Shown: piece by piece, positions 49,247 through 58,396 of the stretch
Numbering within the stretch: the first letter of the stretch is position 1
Layout of the letters: each line of letters opens with the position of its first letter
From: Amycolatopsis iheyensis
Lineage (GTDB): Bacteria; Actinomycetota; Actinomycetes; Mycobacteriales; Pseudonocardiaceae
DNA length: 64,000 nt
Assembly (NCBI RefSeq): GCF_024703995.1
Contig: NZ_JAMXQV010000028.1
Coordinates: 62,001-126,000, forward strand
Direction of reading: 5' to 3'
Notes under the pieces: generated by a model
What the model was told of the DNA's origin: nothing
Database searches by the model: none
The model's input: the letters and a program-made list of their open reading frames with translations, nothing else
Position numbers and translations under genes: made by a program

Positions 49247-52200
49247 ATGTCCACGCCATCCCCCTTCCACGCGCTGCGTGCGCGCCTGCCCGAGCTGATG
49301 CCGCGCGACGAGCACCGGCTGCGGCGGCGGCTCGACGGCGCCCGCAAGGCCCGCGACCAAGAGGCCGCCCTCGCGCGGATCGCCGCCGACGTCGACACGG
49401 CCGAGCTGCGGATCCAGTCGCGCCGCGAGAGCGTGCCCGAGATCGAGTACCCCGAAGAGCTGCCGGTCAGCAAGCTCAAGGACGAGATCGGCGCGGCGAT
49501 CGACAAGCACCAGGTCGTGATCGTCGCGGGGGAGACCGGCTCGGGCAAGACCACCCAGCTGCCGAAGATCTGCCTCGAGCTCGGCCGGGGCATCCGCGGC
49601 CAGATCGGGCACACCCAGCCGCGCCGGCTGGCCGCGCGCACGGTCGCGGACCGGATCGCCAGCGAACTCAAGACCGAGCTCGGCGACACCGTCGGCTACA
49701 AGGTCCGGTTCACCGACCAGTCCGGGCAGGACACGCTGGTCAAGCTGATGACCGACGGCATCCTGCTGGCCGAGATCCAGACCGACCGCTCGCTGCGCCA
49801 GTACGACACCCTGATCATCGACGAGGCCCACGAGCGCAGCCTCAACATCGACTTCATCCTCGGCTACCTCAAGCAGCTGCTGCCGCGCCGCCCCGACCTG
49901 AAGGTCATCATCACCTCGGCGACCATCGACCCGGAGCGGTTCTCGAAGCACTTCGACGACGCGCCTATCGTCGAGGTCTCGGGCCGGACCTACCCGGTCG
50001 AGACGCGCTACCGGCCCCTGGTCGATCCGGACGACTCCGAAGGCGACGACGAGCGCGACCAGACCCAGGGCATCCTCGAGGCCGTCGAGGAGCTGTGCGC
50101 CGAGGGGCCGGGCGACATCCTCGTGTTCCTCTCCGGCGAACGCGAGATCCGCGACACCGCGGACGTCCTCAACCGGGCGAACCTGCGCAACACCGAGGTG
50201 CTGCCGCTGTACGCGCGGCTGTCCGCGGCCGAGCAGCAGCGCATCTTCCAGTCCCACACCGGCCGCCGCGTGGTGCTCGCGACCAACGTCGCCGAGACGT
50301 CGCTGACCGTGCCGGGCATCAAGTACGTCGTTGACCCGGGCACCGCGCGGATCTCGCGCTACAGCCACCGCACCAAGGTGCAGCGCCTCCCGATCGAGCC
50401 GGTGTCGCAGGCGTCGGCGAACCAGCGCAAGGGCCGCTGCGGCCGCACGTCCGACGGCATCTGCGTCCGGCTCTACTCCGAAGACGACTTCGAGAGCCGG
50501 CCCGAGTTCACCGACCCCGAGATCCTGCGGACGAACCTCGCGTCGGTCATCCTGCAGATGACGTCGCTGGGCCTCGGCGACATCGCGGCGTTCCCCTTCG
50601 TCGAGCCGCCGGACCGCCGCCAGGTCACCGACGGCATCGGCCTGCTGCAGGAGCTGGGCGCGTTCTCCAGCACCAGCTCCGACCGCACCCTCACCGACAC
50701 CGGCCGCAAGCTCGCGCAGCTGCCCGTCGACCCGCGGATGGGCCGGATGGTGCTGGAAGCGGCGAAGAACGGCTGCGTCCGCGAGGTCATGATCATCGCC
50801 GCGGCTCTGTCCATCCAGGACCCGCGCGAGCGGCCCGCCGAGAAACAACAGGCGGCAGACCAGCAACACGCGCGGTTCGCCGACCCGACGTCGGACTTCC
50901 TGGCCTACCTCAACCTCTGGGAGTACGTCGCCGAGCAGCAGAAAGCGTTGTCCGGCAACCAGTTCCGCCGGATGTGCCGCACCGAGTACCTGAACTACCT
51001 GCGCCTGCGCGAGTGGCAGGACATCTTCAGCCAGCTGCGCCAGCTGGCCAAGCCGCTCGGCATCTCGCTCAACACGAACGCGTCGCCGGTCGACCCGCAG
51101 CGCGTGCACACCTCGCTGATCGCCGGGCTGCTCTCGCACATCGGGCTCAAGGACCCGGCGAAGGGCGACTACCTGGGCGCGCGTGGCGCCCGGTTCGGCG
51201 TCTTCCCCGGGTCGGCGCTGTTCAAGAAGCAGCCGCGCTGGGTGATGTCGGCCGAGCTGGTCGAGACGTCGCGGCTGTGGGCGCGGGTCAACGCCCGCAT
51301 CGAGCCCGAGTGGGTCGAGCCGCTGGCGGGGCACGTCGTCAAGCGCAACTACTCCGAACCGCACTGGGAACGCAAGCAGGGCGCGGTGATGGCGACCGAG
51401 AAGATGACGCTCTACGGCGTCCCGCTGATCGCCGACCGCCGCGTCAACTACGGGCGGATCGACCCGGAGATGTCGCGCGCGTTGTTCATCCGGCACGCGC
51501 TCGTCGAGGGTGACTGGCAGACGCGCCACCACTTCTTCGCCGAGAACCGGGCGCTGCTGGAAGAGGTCGAGGACCTCGAGAACCGGGCGCGGCGGCGCGA
51601 CATCCTGGTCGACGACCAGACGCTGTACGAGTTCTACGACGCCCGGGTCCCGGCCGACGTCGTCTCGGTGCGCCACTTCGACACCTGGTGGAAGAAGACG
51701 CGCCACGAGCAGCCGGACCTGCTCTCGTTCGAGAAGTCCATGCTCATCAACGAGACCGCGGGCGGCGTCCGCGAGGGCGACTACCCGGACTCGTGGACGC
51801 AGGGCACTCAGGTCTTCAAGCTGACCTACCAGTTCGAGCCGGGCGCGGACGCCGACGGCGTCACGGTGCACGTCCCGCTGCCGGTGCTGAACCAGGTGAC
51901 GCCCGACGGCTTCGACTGGCAGGTGCCTGGGCTGCGCCAGGAGCTGGTGACGCAGCTGATCAAGTCGCTGCCGAAGGCGTTGCGGCGCAACTTCGTCCCG
52001 GCGCCGGACACCGCCGCGTATGTCCTTTCGCGAGTGTCCTCTTCGGACGGTCCGCTGCTGGACGTGCTGGGCCGCGAACTGCGGGCCCTGCGGGGCATCA
52101 CGGTGCCGTACGCCGACTGGGCCCTTTCGTCGGTGCCGGAGCACCTGAAGATGACGTTCCGGGTGGTCGACGAGCGCGGCAAGAAGGTCGCCGAAGGCAA

Positions 52201-53131
52201 GGACGTCGAGGCGCTGCAACGGCGCCTGGCCCCGAAGGTCCGGGAGACGATCTCGAAGGCGGCCAACACCCTCGAGAAGGCCGGGCTGACCAAGCCGTCG
52301 TTCGGATCGCTGCCGAAGGTGTTCGAGTCGACGCAGCGCGGCCACGACGTCAAGGCGTACCCGGCCCTGGTCGACGAGGGCGCGTCGGTGGCGGTGCGGC
52401 TGCTCGACACGCCGGGCCAGCAGGAGCACGCGATGTGGGCGGGCACGCGGCGGATGCTGCGGCTCAACCTGAATTCGCCGATGAAGTTCATCACGAGGTC
52501 GCTGTCGAACTCGTCCAAGCTGGTGCTGAACCGAAACCCGCACGGCAGCGTGGCCGCGCTGCTCGAGGATTGCGTCGACTGCGCGGTCGACTCGCTGATG
52601 GCGGCCGGCGGTGGTCCGGTGTTCGACGAAACCGGGTTCAAGGTGCTGCTGGAGAAGGTCCGCGCGGGCCTGCACCCGGTGGTGCTGGACGTGCTGACCG
52701 ACGTGGAGAAGATCCTCCGCGCGGCGAACGACGTCGAGGTGGCGCTGCCGGCCACGCGCGGCCCGGCGGAGTCGCTGTCCGACATCCGGGCTCAGCTGGC
52801 CGGCTTGGTGTACCCGGGTTTCGTGACGGCGACGGGCACGTCCCGGCTGCGCAACGTGGTGCGGTACCTGCAGGGCATTTCGCGCCGGCTGGAGAAGCTG
52901 GTGCCGGAGCCGACCCGGGACCTGCAGCGCACGGCGGACGTCGCGTGGATCACCGGTGAGTACCGCGACGCGGTGGCCTCGCTGCCACCGGGGACGTCGT
53001 CACCGGCGTTGGACGAGGTGCGGTGGATGATCGAGGAGCTGCGGGTTTCGTTCTTCGCGCAGACCCTCGGCACGGCGCACCCGGTGTCGCTGAAGCGGAT
53101 CACCAAGGCGATCGACGACGCGCTGGGCTAG
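49247..53131 (+). CDS. hrpA: ATP-dependent RNA helicase HrpA
   Basis: DEAH-box helicase of 1294 residues, full family length. Motif I GETGSGKTTQ (about 93), Ia TQPRRLAAR, II DEAH (about 196), III SATID, V ATNVAETSLTVPG and VI QRKGRCGR are all intact. HA2 and OB-fold domains follow (to about 790), then the long DUF3418 C-terminal domain of bacterial HrpA. It acts on RNA, with reported roles in collided ribosomes and mRNA processing in other bacteria. Its TAG stop is shared as CTAG with the convergent gene. Confidence 0.95.
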   Translation: MSTPSPFHALRARLPELMPRDEHRLRRRLDGARKARDQEAALARIAADVDTAELRIQSRRESVPEIEYPEELPVSKLKDEIGAAIDKHQVVIVAGETGSGKTTQLPKICLELGRGIRGQIGHTQPRRLAARTVADRIASELKTELGDTVGYKVRFTDQSGQDTLVKLMTDGILLAEIQTDRSLRQYDTLIIDEAHERSLNIDFILGYLKQLLPRRPDLKVIITSATIDPERFSKHFDDAPIVEVSGRTYPVETRYRPLVDPDDSEGDDERDQTQGILEAVEELCAEGPGDILVFLSGEREIRDTADVLNRANLRNTEVLPLYARLSAAEQQRIFQSHTGRRVVLATNVAETSLTVPGIKYVVDPGTARISRYSHRTKVQRLPIEPVSQASANQRKGRCGRTSDGICVRLYSEDDFESRPEFTDPEILRTNLASVILQMTSLGLGDIAAFPFVEPPDRRQVTDGIGLLQELGAFSSTSSDRTLTDTGRKLAQLPVDPRMGRMVLEAAKNGCVREVMIIAAALSIQDPRERPAEKQQAADQQHARFADPTSDFLAYLNLWEYVAEQQKALSGNQFRRMCRTEYLNYLRLREWQDIFSQLRQLAKPLGISLNTNASPVDPQRVHTSLIAGLLSHIGLKDPAKGDYLGARGARFGVFPGSALFKKQPRWVMSAELVETSRLWARVNARIEPEWVEPLAGHVVKRNYSEPHWERKQGAVMATEKMTLYGVPLIADRRVNYGRIDPEMSRALFIRHALVEGDWQTRHHFFAENRALLEEVEDLENRARRRDILVDDQTLYEFYDARVPADVVSVRHFDTWWKKTRHEQPDLLSFEKSMLINETAGGVREGDYPDSWTQGTQVFKLTYQFEPGADADGVTVHVPLPVLNQVTPDGFDWQVPGLRQELVTQLIKSLPKALRRNFVPAPDTAAYVLSRVSSSDGPLLDVLGRELRALRGITVPYADWALSSVPEHLKMTFRVVDERGKKVAEGKDVEALQRRLAPKVRETISKAANTLEKAGLTKPSFGSLPKVFESTQRGHDVKAYPALVDEGASVAVRLLDTPGQQEHAMWAGTRRMLRLNLNSPMKFITRSLSNSSKLVLNRNPHGSVAALLEDCVDCAVDSLMAAGGGPVFDETGFKVLLEKVRAGLHPVVLDVLTDVEKILRAANDVEVALPATRGPAESLSDIRAQLAGLVYPGFVTATGTSRLRNVVRYLQGISRRLEKLVPEPTRDLQRTADVAWITGEYRDAVASLPPGTSSPALDEVRWMIEELRVSFFAQTLGTAHPVSLKRITKAIDDALG

Positions 53132-53877
53132 AGGAAGACCCGGGCGACCTCGAGCCACGTCTGCGCGTCTTCGCCCATCGCCGTCAGATCGGTTTCCGCA
53201 AGGGGACGGCGCTGGGTGACCCGGAGGCAGAAGTCGAGTGCGCTGCCGCGAATCCGCTGCGCGGCGCCTTCCGGGCCCCACGTCCAGGTTTCGCCGCCGG
53301 GGCCGGTGAGTTCGACGCGGAACGGCTCCTGCGGAATCGGCAGCTGGGCCGCGTAGAACGACAGCGTCCGCCCTTCCACGCCCAGCGAAGCCACGTGCCG
53401 GAGCCGCCCGGTCGGCCGGCGTGCGACGCCGAGGGTGTCGTAGACGTCCTGCCCGTGTGCCCACGTCTCCATCAGCCGCAGCGGCACCATCAGCGTCGCG
53501 GTCACCTCCGATCCCTGCCACGGGAACGGCCGGTCCAGCGGCAGGTCACGCAGCGCCGTCGCCACCTCGGCGCGGCCGTCGCGCCAGCGTTCCAGCAGTT
53601 CCGCCCGCGGGAGCGCGGCTCCCGCGGCGGCCACGACGTCGGCGTCCTTCGCCTCGGGTTCGAAGGCTTCCGGGGTCCGCACGGCGACGAGCACGTTCGC
53701 ATCGGCCGCGGCGAGGTGCGCGATCTGGTGGGCGATCGTCCACCCCGCGGCCGGGGTCAGGCGGGTCCAGTCGGGCTCCGCCGCGACAAGGGCGTCGAGC
53801 TCGTCGCCCTCGGCCACCAGGTCGGGCAGCGCGAGGTCGCGCTCCACCGCGGACAGGTCGAGGCCGTAGTCGATCAT
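53128..53877 (-). CDS. Mycothiol-dependent maleylpyruvate isomerase-type DinB protein (TIGR03084-like)
   Basis: A 249-residue protein with an N-terminal metal-binding four-helix MDMPI domain: TPAAGWTIAHQIAHLAAAD (His about 50 and 54) and METWAHGQDVYDTLG (Glu/His about 138-142). A C-terminal SCP2-like beta domain contains VELTGPGGETWTWGP. Family members use mycothiol as thiol cofactor. Second DinB-superfamily protein in the window. Substrate unknown. Confidence 0.87.
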   Translation of the reverse strand: MIDYGLDLSAVERDLALPDLVAEGDELDALVAAEPDWTRLTPAAGWTIAHQIAHLAAADANVLVAVRTPEAFEPEAKDADVVAAAGAALPRAELLERWRDGRAEVATALRDLPLDRPFPWQGSEVTATLMVPLRLMETWAHGQDVYDTLGVARRPTGRLRHVASLGVEGRTLSFYAAQLPIPQEPFRVELTGPGGETWTWGPEGAAQRIRGSALDFCLRVTQRRPLAETDLTAMGEDAQTWLEVARVFL

Positions 53878-53965
53878 CGTTCCAGGCTACCGAAAACCCG
53901 GATGTCCGGATTCGCACTTCCGACGGTTGCCGCGTTCGATTGACGACGCTCGGTAGGATCGGGGC

Positions 53966-54562
53966 ATGGCCGTCGAGGGGGACAAGCCGCCGAAATCCGA
54001 TGACGATCCGGACTACAAGAAGTTCGGCGTCATCATCGGGTCGGTCAGCGCGGTGTGCGCGATCCTGCTGGCGCTCAACACGCTCACCGGGTTCAACCCG
54101 CTGAAGGACCTGACCACCAAGAGCAGCACGGCCGCGCCGCCGGCCACGAGCGTCCCGCTGCTGGCCCGGACCAGCGTCGAGTGGCCCACCGACCCGCCGG
54201 CGCGGACCACGGAGGAAACCGAGGAGACCTCCGAAACCCCGGAAACGACCGAAACCACCGCCCCGGCCGAACCCGCGTTCCACGTGCGCTCGTCCCAGTG
54301 GAACGGGCCGTGCCAGACGACGTCGTGCGCGATGAGCGCCGTGTTCCGCAACGACGGCGGCGCCGGCTCCGGGTCGGCGACCTTCTACGTCCTGCGGCCG
54401 GACGAGAACACTTACCTGGCCAAGTGTTCCGTCGTCCTCTACCGCACCGCCGCGGACGACTTCGTCAACGCCGGGTGCACGGCGAGCAGCGGCCAGCTGC
54501 AGCTCTGGATCCGCGACCACCCCGGCGGCACCGTGCGGATGGACATCCGGGTCGACAGCTGA
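53966..54562 (+). CDS. Membrane-anchored extracytoplasmic protein
   Basis: Not recognised. 198 residues: a short charged cytoplasmic part (1-19), one membrane segment (about 20-40, FGVIIGSVSAVCAILLALNT), a Thr/Glu/Pro-rich linker (about 55-95, repeated ETxET) and a small outer domain with four Cys (PCQTTSCAM, AKCSVVL, AGCTASS), probably two disulfides. The domain's VFRNDGGAGSGSATFYVL stretch suggests an immunoglobulin-like or CARDB-like fold. Stops flush against the polymerase gene. Confidence 0.82.
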   Translation: MAVEGDKPPKSDDDPDYKKFGVIIGSVSAVCAILLALNTLTGFNPLKDLTTKSSTAAPPATSVPLLARTSVEWPTDPPARTTEETEETSETPETTETTAPAEPAFHVRSSQWNGPCQTTSCAMSAVFRNDGGAGSGSATFYVLRPDENTYLAKCSVVLYRTAADDFVNAGCTASSGQLQLWIRDHPGGTVRMDIRVDS

Positions 54563-56248
54563 CTACTTCGCGTCGGCGTAGGTCTCGACCGGGGCGATCT
54601 GCATCGGGAACCGCACCGGGCAGGCCGGGCCGAACAGCATCCTCGCCGCCTCCGTCACCGAGTCCGTGATCGCCGCCGACACCTCCTCCGCCAGCTCGGC
54701 CGGGGTGTGGACGATGACCTCGTCGTGCTGGAAGAACACCAGGTGCGCCGGGGCCGGGAGGCGCTGCCGCAACGTTGCCAGCATCACCGCCGTCATGTCC
54801 GCCGCGCTCGCCTGGACGACGAAGTTGCGCGTGAACCGGCCCCAGCCCCGCGACGCGCGGCGGGCCTTCAGCTCCGCCGCCTCGTCCGAAGCCAAGCCGC
54901 CGGTCAGCGCGCGCCAGGCCGCCGACGGCGCCGGTGACGTCCGGCCCAGGCGAGAGCGCACGCGCTCACCGCGTTCGCCGGCCTGGGCGGCACGCTCCAC
55001 ATAGGACACTGCGGCCGGGAACCGCTGGCGCAGCAGGCCCAGCAGCGGGCCCGCCTCGCCGGACGTGCCGCCGTACATCGCCGAGAGCATCGCGATCTTC
55101 GCCCGCGCCCGGTCGTCGCGGTCGTCGTCGGCGGCCGGGACCCAGCGGCCGCCCGAGAACAACGCCTCGCCCAGGCGTGCGTACAGGTCCGTTGCCGCCG
55201 CGACGTCGGCCAGCTGCCGGTCACCCGACAACGCCGTGAGCACCCGCGGCTCGAGCTGGGCCGCGTCGGCCACCACCAGCAGCCAGCCCGGGTCCGCGCG
55301 GACGCACGTGCGCAGCACCTTCGGGATCTGCAACGCTCCGCCGCCGCGGCTGGCCCAGCGCCCGGACACCACGCCGCCCACGACGTAGTGCGGGCGGAAC
55401 CGGCCTTCGGCGACCCACTCGTCGAGCCACGCCCACCCGTTCGCCGCGTGCAGCCGCGACAGCTCCTTGTACTCCAGCAACGGCCCGACCGCGGGGTGGT
55501 CGATCCCCTTCAGGAGGTACTTCCGCGCGGCCGGCACCTCGATCCCGGCGCGCGCCAGCGCCCTGACCACGCTCGGCGGCGAGTCCGGGTTGACCGGCCG
55601 CCCGCCGAACGCCTCGCTGATCTTCGCCGCCAGCTCCACCAGCACCTTCGGCCGCTGCCCGGCCGGCACCCGCGGGCCGAGCCGGGAAACCAGCAGCTGC
55701 TCGTGCAGGTCGGCCCGCCAGGGCAGGCCGTCGGCCGACATCTCCGCCGCGGCCAGCGCGCTCGCCGACTCCGCGGCCAGCAGCAGCCGCAGCCGCTCCG
55801 GGTGCTCGGCCGCGGCCACCCGCCGCTCCTGCTCGGCGAGCACGCGCCGGACCGCCGTGACCATCGTCACGCCCTCGGGCAGCGTCGGCACGTGCGTCTC
55901 GAACAACGTCGGCTGCGCGAGCTCGACGGCGTCCGCCTCCTCCGGGGGCTCCTCGTCGTTCGCCCTCGCCCAGGCCGCGCGCAGGCTTCGCGACTGCCCT
56001 TCGACGCCCTCGTACGCCAGCAGCAGCCCCTCGGCCAGCGCGACGTCGTAGCAGCGCCGCACCCGCACCCCGGCCGCCACCAGCACCGGGTACACCAGCT
56101 CGACCGACGGGAACACCCACCGCGGCCCCGCCGCCTCCAGCTCCCGGGCCAGCGCCGCGAACCCCGCCTCGTCCAGGCCGTTCGCCGTCGAGGACGGCGT
56201 GTGCACGGTGAAGCTCCCGTTCTCCTCCCGCCCGGCGATCACCTGCAC
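54563..56248 (-). CDS. Family A DNA polymerase with degenerate exonuclease-like N-terminus
   Basis: A 561-residue relative of the DNA polymerase I large fragment. Motif A is VVADAAQLEPRVLTALSGD, motif B DRARAKIAMLSAMYGGTSG and motif C FFQHDEVIVHTP, so polymerase residues are present. The first 180 residues occupy the place of the 3'-5' exonuclease domain but lack a clear DxE and the other acidic motifs, and there is no 5' nuclease domain. Annotated in actinomycetes as a bifunctional exonuclease/polymerase; repair or damage tolerance synthesis is likely. Start taken as GTG 56248; the open frame runs on upstream. Confidence 0.87.
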   Translation of the reverse strand: MQVIAGREENGSFTVHTPSSTANGLDEAGFAALARELEAAGPRWVFPSVELVYPVLVAAGVRVRRCYDVALAEGLLLAYEGVEGQSRSLRAAWARANDEEPPEEADAVELAQPTLFETHVPTLPEGVTMVTAVRRVLAEQERRVAAAEHPERLRLLLAAESASALAAAEMSADGLPWRADLHEQLLVSRLGPRVPAGQRPKVLVELAAKISEAFGGRPVNPDSPPSVVRALARAGIEVPAARKYLLKGIDHPAVGPLLEYKELSRLHAANGWAWLDEWVAEGRFRPHYVVGGVVSGRWASRGGGALQIPKVLRTCVRADPGWLLVVADAAQLEPRVLTALSGDRQLADVAAATDLYARLGEALFSGGRWVPAADDDRDDRARAKIAMLSAMYGGTSGEAGPLLGLLRQRFPAAVSYVERAAQAGERGERVRSRLGRTSPAPSAAWRALTGGLASDEAAELKARRASRGWGRFTRNFVVQASAADMTAVMLATLRQRLPAPAHLVFFQHDEVIVHTPAELAEEVSAAITDSVTEAARMLFGPACPVRFPMQIAPVETYADAK

Positions 56249-56319
56249 GAAGACATCATGCCGGGCACCACCGACAAAAACCGGACCACGCGCGCGGCTG
56301 GTGCGCTCGCGTCCCGCTT

Positions 56320-56339
56320 GGGCTACTCTCCAGTAGCCC
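56320..56339. promoter_or_regulatory. Candidate operator upstream of the acyl-CoA synthetase gene
   Basis: GGGCTACT, four bases, AGTAGCCC: perfect eight-base arms, ending 63 bases before the ATG. A second perfect palindrome TACCG-C-CGGTA lies at 56344-56354. The TACT-N4-AGTA core resembles TetR-type operators of actinobacterial fatty acid genes (family knowledge, not tested). Confidence 0.45.
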
Positions 56340-56402
56340 CCCATACCGCCGGTACGCCCGCCGTCGGCATGGGCTCGTTCCCGCAGCAATGGAGGTGCCC
56401 GG

Positions 56403-58037
56403 ATGAGCCTGGTCGCGCTCGCCACGACGGTGGCGGACAAGGTGACCGAGACGGTGCGCAGCGTCGACGTCATGCGGAAGGCGGGCCTCGTCCCCTTCCC
56501 CCGGGTCGACGAGGGCCTCCGCTCACTGGTCGCGCTCCGGAAGTTCGGCCCGTTCGCCGGGGCGAACCACATCTCCGCGCGCCGCGACCCGACCGCCGTC
56601 GGCATCGTCGACGAGCTGGGGCCGCTCACCTACAAGCAGCTCGACGACCAGTCGAACGCGCTGGCCAGGGCCTGGTCCGAGCGCGGCATCAAGCCCGGCC
56701 AGGTCGTCGCCGCGCTCTGCCGCGACCACCGCGGCCTGGTCATCACGATGGCCGCGTCGGGCAAGCTCGGCGTGCGCCTGCTGCTGATGAACACCGGGTT
56801 CGCCAAGCCGCAGCTGGCCGACGTCGCCAAGCGCGAAGGGGTCACCGCGCTCGTCTACGACCAGGAGTTCACCGGCCTGCTCGACGCCATCCCGGCCGGC
56901 GTCGACCGCTACCTGGCCTGGGTCGACCCGGACAGCGACCTGGCCGGCCGGGACGTGCCGGTGCTGTCCGAGATCATCGCCAGCACCGACGACCGGCCGT
57001 GGCCCGCGCCGGAGAAGCCGGGCGGGTTCGTGCTGCTGACCAGCGGCACCACCGGCACGCCGAAGGGCGCGCCGCGGCCGCACACCTCGGCGCTGGCCTC
57101 GGCGCAGTTCCTCGACCGGATCCCGCTGCGCGCAGGCGAAGCCACGTACATGGGCGCGCCGCTGTTCCACGGCACCGGGCTCTCGCAGTTCATCCTGTCC
57201 TTCGCGCTCGGTTCGAAGGTCGTGATGCGCCGGAAGTTCAACCCCGAAGAGACGCTGCGCGGCGTCGCCGAGCACGAGTGCACCGCGCTCGTGCTGGTGC
57301 CGACCATGCTGCAGCGCATCGTCGACCTGCCCAAGGACGTCCTGGCGAAGTACGACACCTCGGCGCTGCGCATCATCTTCGTGGCCGGCTCCGCGCTGTC
57401 ACCGGACCTCGGCAACCGCGCGAACGAGGCGTTCGGGCCGGTCGTGCACAACCTCTACGGCTCGACCGAGGTCGCGGTGGCGACGGTCGCGACGCCGGAG
57501 GACTGGGCGAAGGCGCCGGGCACCGTCGGCCGCGCGCCGGTCGGCTGCAAGGTGGCGCTCTACGACGAGAAGGGCGGCCGGATCACCGCGCCGCACGTGA
57601 CCGGCCGCGTGTTCGTCGGCAGCGGGCTCAGCTTCGGCGGCTACACCGACGGCCGCCACAAGGAGATCATCGACGGCCTGCTCTCCAGCGGCGACGTCGG
57701 CCACTTCGACGACGAAGGTCTCCTGTTCATCGACGGCCGCGACGACGAGATGATCGTCTCCGGCGGCGAGAACGTGTTCCCGATCGAGGTGGAGAACCTC
57801 CTGGTGGAGCGGGAAGACGTGCTCGAGGCGGCGGTCATCGGCGTCGAGGACCCGGAGTTCGGCCAGCGGCTCAAGGCGTTCGTCGTCCGGGCCGACGGCT
57901 CGGACCTCGACGTCGACACGGTCCGCGAGTACGTCAAGGCGAACCTGGCGCGGTACAAGGTGCCGCGCGACGTCGAGTTCCTTGAGGAGCTGCCCCGCAA
58001 CGCGACCGGGAAGGTGCTGCGGAACAAATTGTCATGA
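56403..58037 (+). CDS. Long-chain acyl-CoA synthetase (AMP-forming, FadD-like)
   Basis: Activates a fatty acid through an acyl-adenylate, 544 residues. The P-loop is VLLTSGTTGTPKGAPR (about 209-224), A5 is NLYGSTEVA (about 352), A7 YTDG and SSGDVGHFDDEG (about 420-440), A8 GRDDEMIVSGGENVFP, and the catalytic Lys in NATGKVLRNKL at the C-terminus. The 35-residue N-terminal extension with VMRKAGLVPF is seen in mycobacterial FadD12-like enzymes. GGAGG lies nine bases before the ATG. Confidence 0.94.
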   Translation: MSLVALATTVADKVTETVRSVDVMRKAGLVPFPRVDEGLRSLVALRKFGPFAGANHISARRDPTAVGIVDELGPLTYKQLDDQSNALARAWSERGIKPGQVVAALCRDHRGLVITMAASGKLGVRLLLMNTGFAKPQLADVAKREGVTALVYDQEFTGLLDAIPAGVDRYLAWVDPDSDLAGRDVPVLSEIIASTDDRPWPAPEKPGGFVLLTSGTTGTPKGAPRPHTSALASAQFLDRIPLRAGEATYMGAPLFHGTGLSQFILSFALGSKVVMRRKFNPEETLRGVAEHECTALVLVPTMLQRIVDLPKDVLAKYDTSALRIIFVAGSALSPDLGNRANEAFGPVVHNLYGSTEVAVATVATPEDWAKAPGTVGRAPVGCKVALYDEKGGRITAPHVTGRVFVGSGLSFGGYTDGRHKEIIDGLLSSGDVGHFDDEGLLFIDGRDDEMIVSGGENVFPIEVENLLVEREDVLEAAVIGVEDPEFGQRLKAFVVRADGSDLDVDTVREYVKANLARYKVPRDVEFLEELPRNATGKVLRNKLS

Positions 58038-58322
58038 CCCCCGCTGGACATTGACGATCAACCAGCGTCCCTCCCGCACGGCCGCCACGACGGTGCAGCC
58101 CGCGCCGTCGCGGCGCCCGGTCGCCACGCCGACCGACGCCGTCACCCGCAGGTGCGTCCAGCGGAACGCCGCCGCCGGCGCCCGGCCGGGCCAGTGGTCG
58201 CGGTCGAGCACCAGCCCGTCGGGGCCGTCGCCGCGGAAGTCGGCGGCCAGCAAGGCCGCGGCGCCGTCGCCGCTGGCCTCGGCGTCGCGCCAGCGGGCCA
58301 GCAGCTCTTCGAACGTGTTCAC
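58032..58322 (-). CDS. SnoaL-like/NTF2-fold small protein
   Basis: A 96-residue NTF2-like protein. The start VNTFEELLARWRDAEASGD and the following LLAADFRGDGPDG...DRDHWPGR fit SnoaL-like folds; the C-terminal strand is GRWLIVNVQRG. I prefer GTG 58322; a GTG at 58364 would add 14 residues. It overlaps the acyl-CoA synthetase end by six bases and is divergent from the LuxR regulator. Role unknown. Confidence 0.78.
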   Translation of the reverse strand: MNTFEELLARWRDAEASGDGAAALLAADFRGDGPDGLVLDRDHWPGRAPAAAFRWTHLRVTASVGVATGRRDGAGCTVVAAVREGRWLIVNVQRGS

Positions 58323-58396
58323 GGGTCGAAAGTCGCACGCGGCGAGGGTGCGGACATCTGCCACCTGGCCGAGCTTCGCTGGCAGACTGGCCGGCG

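Noticed and set aside
49187-52675. 1162-residue minus-strand frame opposite hrpA
   Set aside because: It is a GC-driven mirror of the helicase gene with no domain sense and no ribosome binding site.
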